A DNA stretch of 64,000 nucleotides from Peteryoungia aggregata LMG 23059 (GTDB lineage: Bacteria; Pseudomonadota; Alphaproteobacteria; Rhizobiales; Rhizobiaceae), in NCBI RefSeq assembly GCF_030814435.1, contig NZ_JAUSUW010000010.1:113094-177093 (forward strand), read 5' to 3'. Shown here one piece after another: positions 63,254 to 64,000 of this stretch. Every line of letters starts with the position of its first letter. Position 1 is the first letter of the stretch. Both the position numbers and the translations under genes were made by a program. The notes below the pieces were generated by a model. The model had not been told where the DNA came from. It made no database searches and worked only from the letters and a program-made list of their open reading frames with translations.

Positions 63254-63691
63254 TCACAGCAGGCCGAGTTCGGCCAGTTCCCGCTTCAGGTCGTCGGGCA
63301 TGTCTTCGATATTGGCACCGGAGGCCGAAAGGTCGCGCGGCGCAGCATCCGCGTCGAGATATCGCCAGCCTTGGAAAGGACGGCGCGGTGCAGGCGCCAC
63401 TTCGATGACTTCAGGGCCGAGGATCAGTTCGCAGCGCGTAATCCCGTCGCCACCGGTGAAGGTCTTGATGTCCAAAAGCTTCTGGCGGGCCGAAAGCTGG
63501 CCCTTGATGATCCAGTAGAGCGAACCGCCATCGAGCAGTTCTTCCATGCGCTTCGGCACCATGCGGGTGACATGCGAGGAATGCGGCTCAAGGCCAGCCG
63601 CTACCGCCACGAGGCAGCGCTCGGCGACCCAGTCGCGCAGATCGTCGATGGAATCGGCTCCGACGCAGAGCTTGAGGAGATGCAGTGCCAT
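63254..63691 (-). CDS. DUF1489 family protein
   Basis: Cytoplasmic protein of 145 residues matching the alphaproteobacterial DUF1489 family: MALHLLKLCVGADSIDDL opening, then RMVPKRMEELLDGGSLYWII, GQLSARQKLL and a C-terminal EVIEVAPAPRRPFQGWRYL region. Members are small, conserved and of unknown function. The gene lies 125 bases upstream of the DUF1176 start on the same strand. Confidence 0.88.
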   Translation of the reverse strand: MALHLLKLCVGADSIDDLRDWVAERCLVAVAAGLEPHSSHVTRMVPKRMEELLDGGSLYWIIKGQLSARQKLLDIKTFTGGDGITRCELILGPEVIEVAPAPRRPFQGWRYLDADAAPRDLSASGANIEDMPDDLKRELAELGLL

Positions 63692-63790
63692 GACATCCGA
63701 GATAGACGGTCCCTGCTTCGGGTCAAGGGCTGGGGTGTCGCAGGGGTGATGTGCTCAACAGTTTCGGTATGGATGGGATTTAGGATCGTC

Positions 63791-63905
63791 ATCCTCGGGC
63801 TTGTCCCGAGGATCTGCCAAGGGTGGCTCTCCGCTCGACGATGGTCTGGATATGCGACCTTTACCGCCCAGGCCCCGGCTGACGGAGGTAGATCCTCGGG
63901 ACAAG
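63791..63905. repeat. palindromic intergenic repeat of rhizobial type
   Basis: ATCCTCGGG-CTTGT-CCCGAGGAT (63791-63813) is a perfect hairpin. CTTGTCCCGAGGATC (63800-63814) is repeated in inverted orientation as GATCCTCGGGACAAG (63891-63905), about 76 bases apart. The same family of sequence is widespread between genes in Rhizobiaceae by memory; only one copy lies in this window. Confidence 0.7.
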
Positions 63906-63982
63906 TGTTCGGCCCTGATACATAGCTGACAGATGTTCGTAGACATGCCTGACACTTTCCGGATCGGTTCTGGGAGGTGACG

Positions 63983-64000
63983 ATGGCTTGGGAGACAAAG
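63983..64000 (+). CDS. possible start of a further gene, cut by the window end
   Basis: ATG at 63983 is preceded by GGGAGGTGACG, a strong ribosome site, and the six visible codons read MAWETK. Too little is present for any product call. Confidence 0.35.

Overview
The window is GC-rich, densely packed, non-phage DNA from an alphaproteobacterium, most likely a member of the Rhizobiaceae (Rhizobium/Agrobacterium type). Reasons: a long tandem series of ABC sugar and amino-acid/peptide uptake operons, DUF1489 and DUF1176 genes of alphaproteobacterial type, a rhizobial-style palindromic intergenic repeat near the right edge, and catabolic operons for plant-derived carbon. No rRNA, tRNA, CRISPR array, insertion sequence or phage gene was seen. 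Gene identities come from motifs and family memory; no search was run.

Region 1 (1-13558): plant glycoside uptake. A 5'-truncated GH78-type alpha-L-rhamnosidase leads into a four-gene sugar ABC importer. A ROK repressor on the minus strand follows, then a second sugar ABC importer that encloses a glycosidase-like protein (DUF5060/DUF4038-type, related to apiosidase-like enzymes). The cytoplasmic location of the glycosidases suggests that glycosides are imported whole and cut inside.

Region 2 (13698-16815): an AI-2E-family permease, a transglutaminase-like protein and an orphan PAS/HisKA_2 histidine kinase, all on the minus strand.

Region 3 (17486-37360): an amino-acid or amine catabolic island. 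It holds a cupin, an ArgE-like deacetylase, two aldehyde dehydrogenases, a tartrate/isopropylmalate-type dehydrogenase, two FAD amine oxidases, a type II haloacid dehalogenase, a class III aminotransferase, a GhrA-like reductase, a dipeptide-type ABC importer, an Lrp regulator and two paralogous GNAT acetyltransferases. Three Lrp-like boxes tie its parts together. The substrate is unknown.

Region 4 (37845-46575, minus strand): coxC then coxMSLDEFG, a form I aerobic carbon monoxide dehydrogenase cluster. CoxL carries the AYRCSFR active-site loop with Cys388 and Glu763 at the positions known from Oligotropha. A 21-bp-phased direct repeat between coxC (MHYT-LytTR regulator) and coxM is a candidate operator. 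A divergent gene of unknown function with an internal duplication (47058-47897) lies beside it.

Region 5 (48039-60922): what appears to be the full D-apiose to D-erythrose-4-phosphate pathway through a RuBisCO-like decarboxylase. One operon is oiaX-oiaK-lerI-derI; the other is apnO, an ABC importer with a DUF2291 lipoprotein, apsD and apnL. A GntR-family regulator lies between them, and the same 10-bp motif precedes both operons.

Region 6 (61254-64000): housekeeping-like genes: a membrane-anchored tyrosine/dual-specificity phosphatase, a DUF1176 protein, a DUF1489 protein, an intergenic palindromic repeat and possibly the first codons of another gene.
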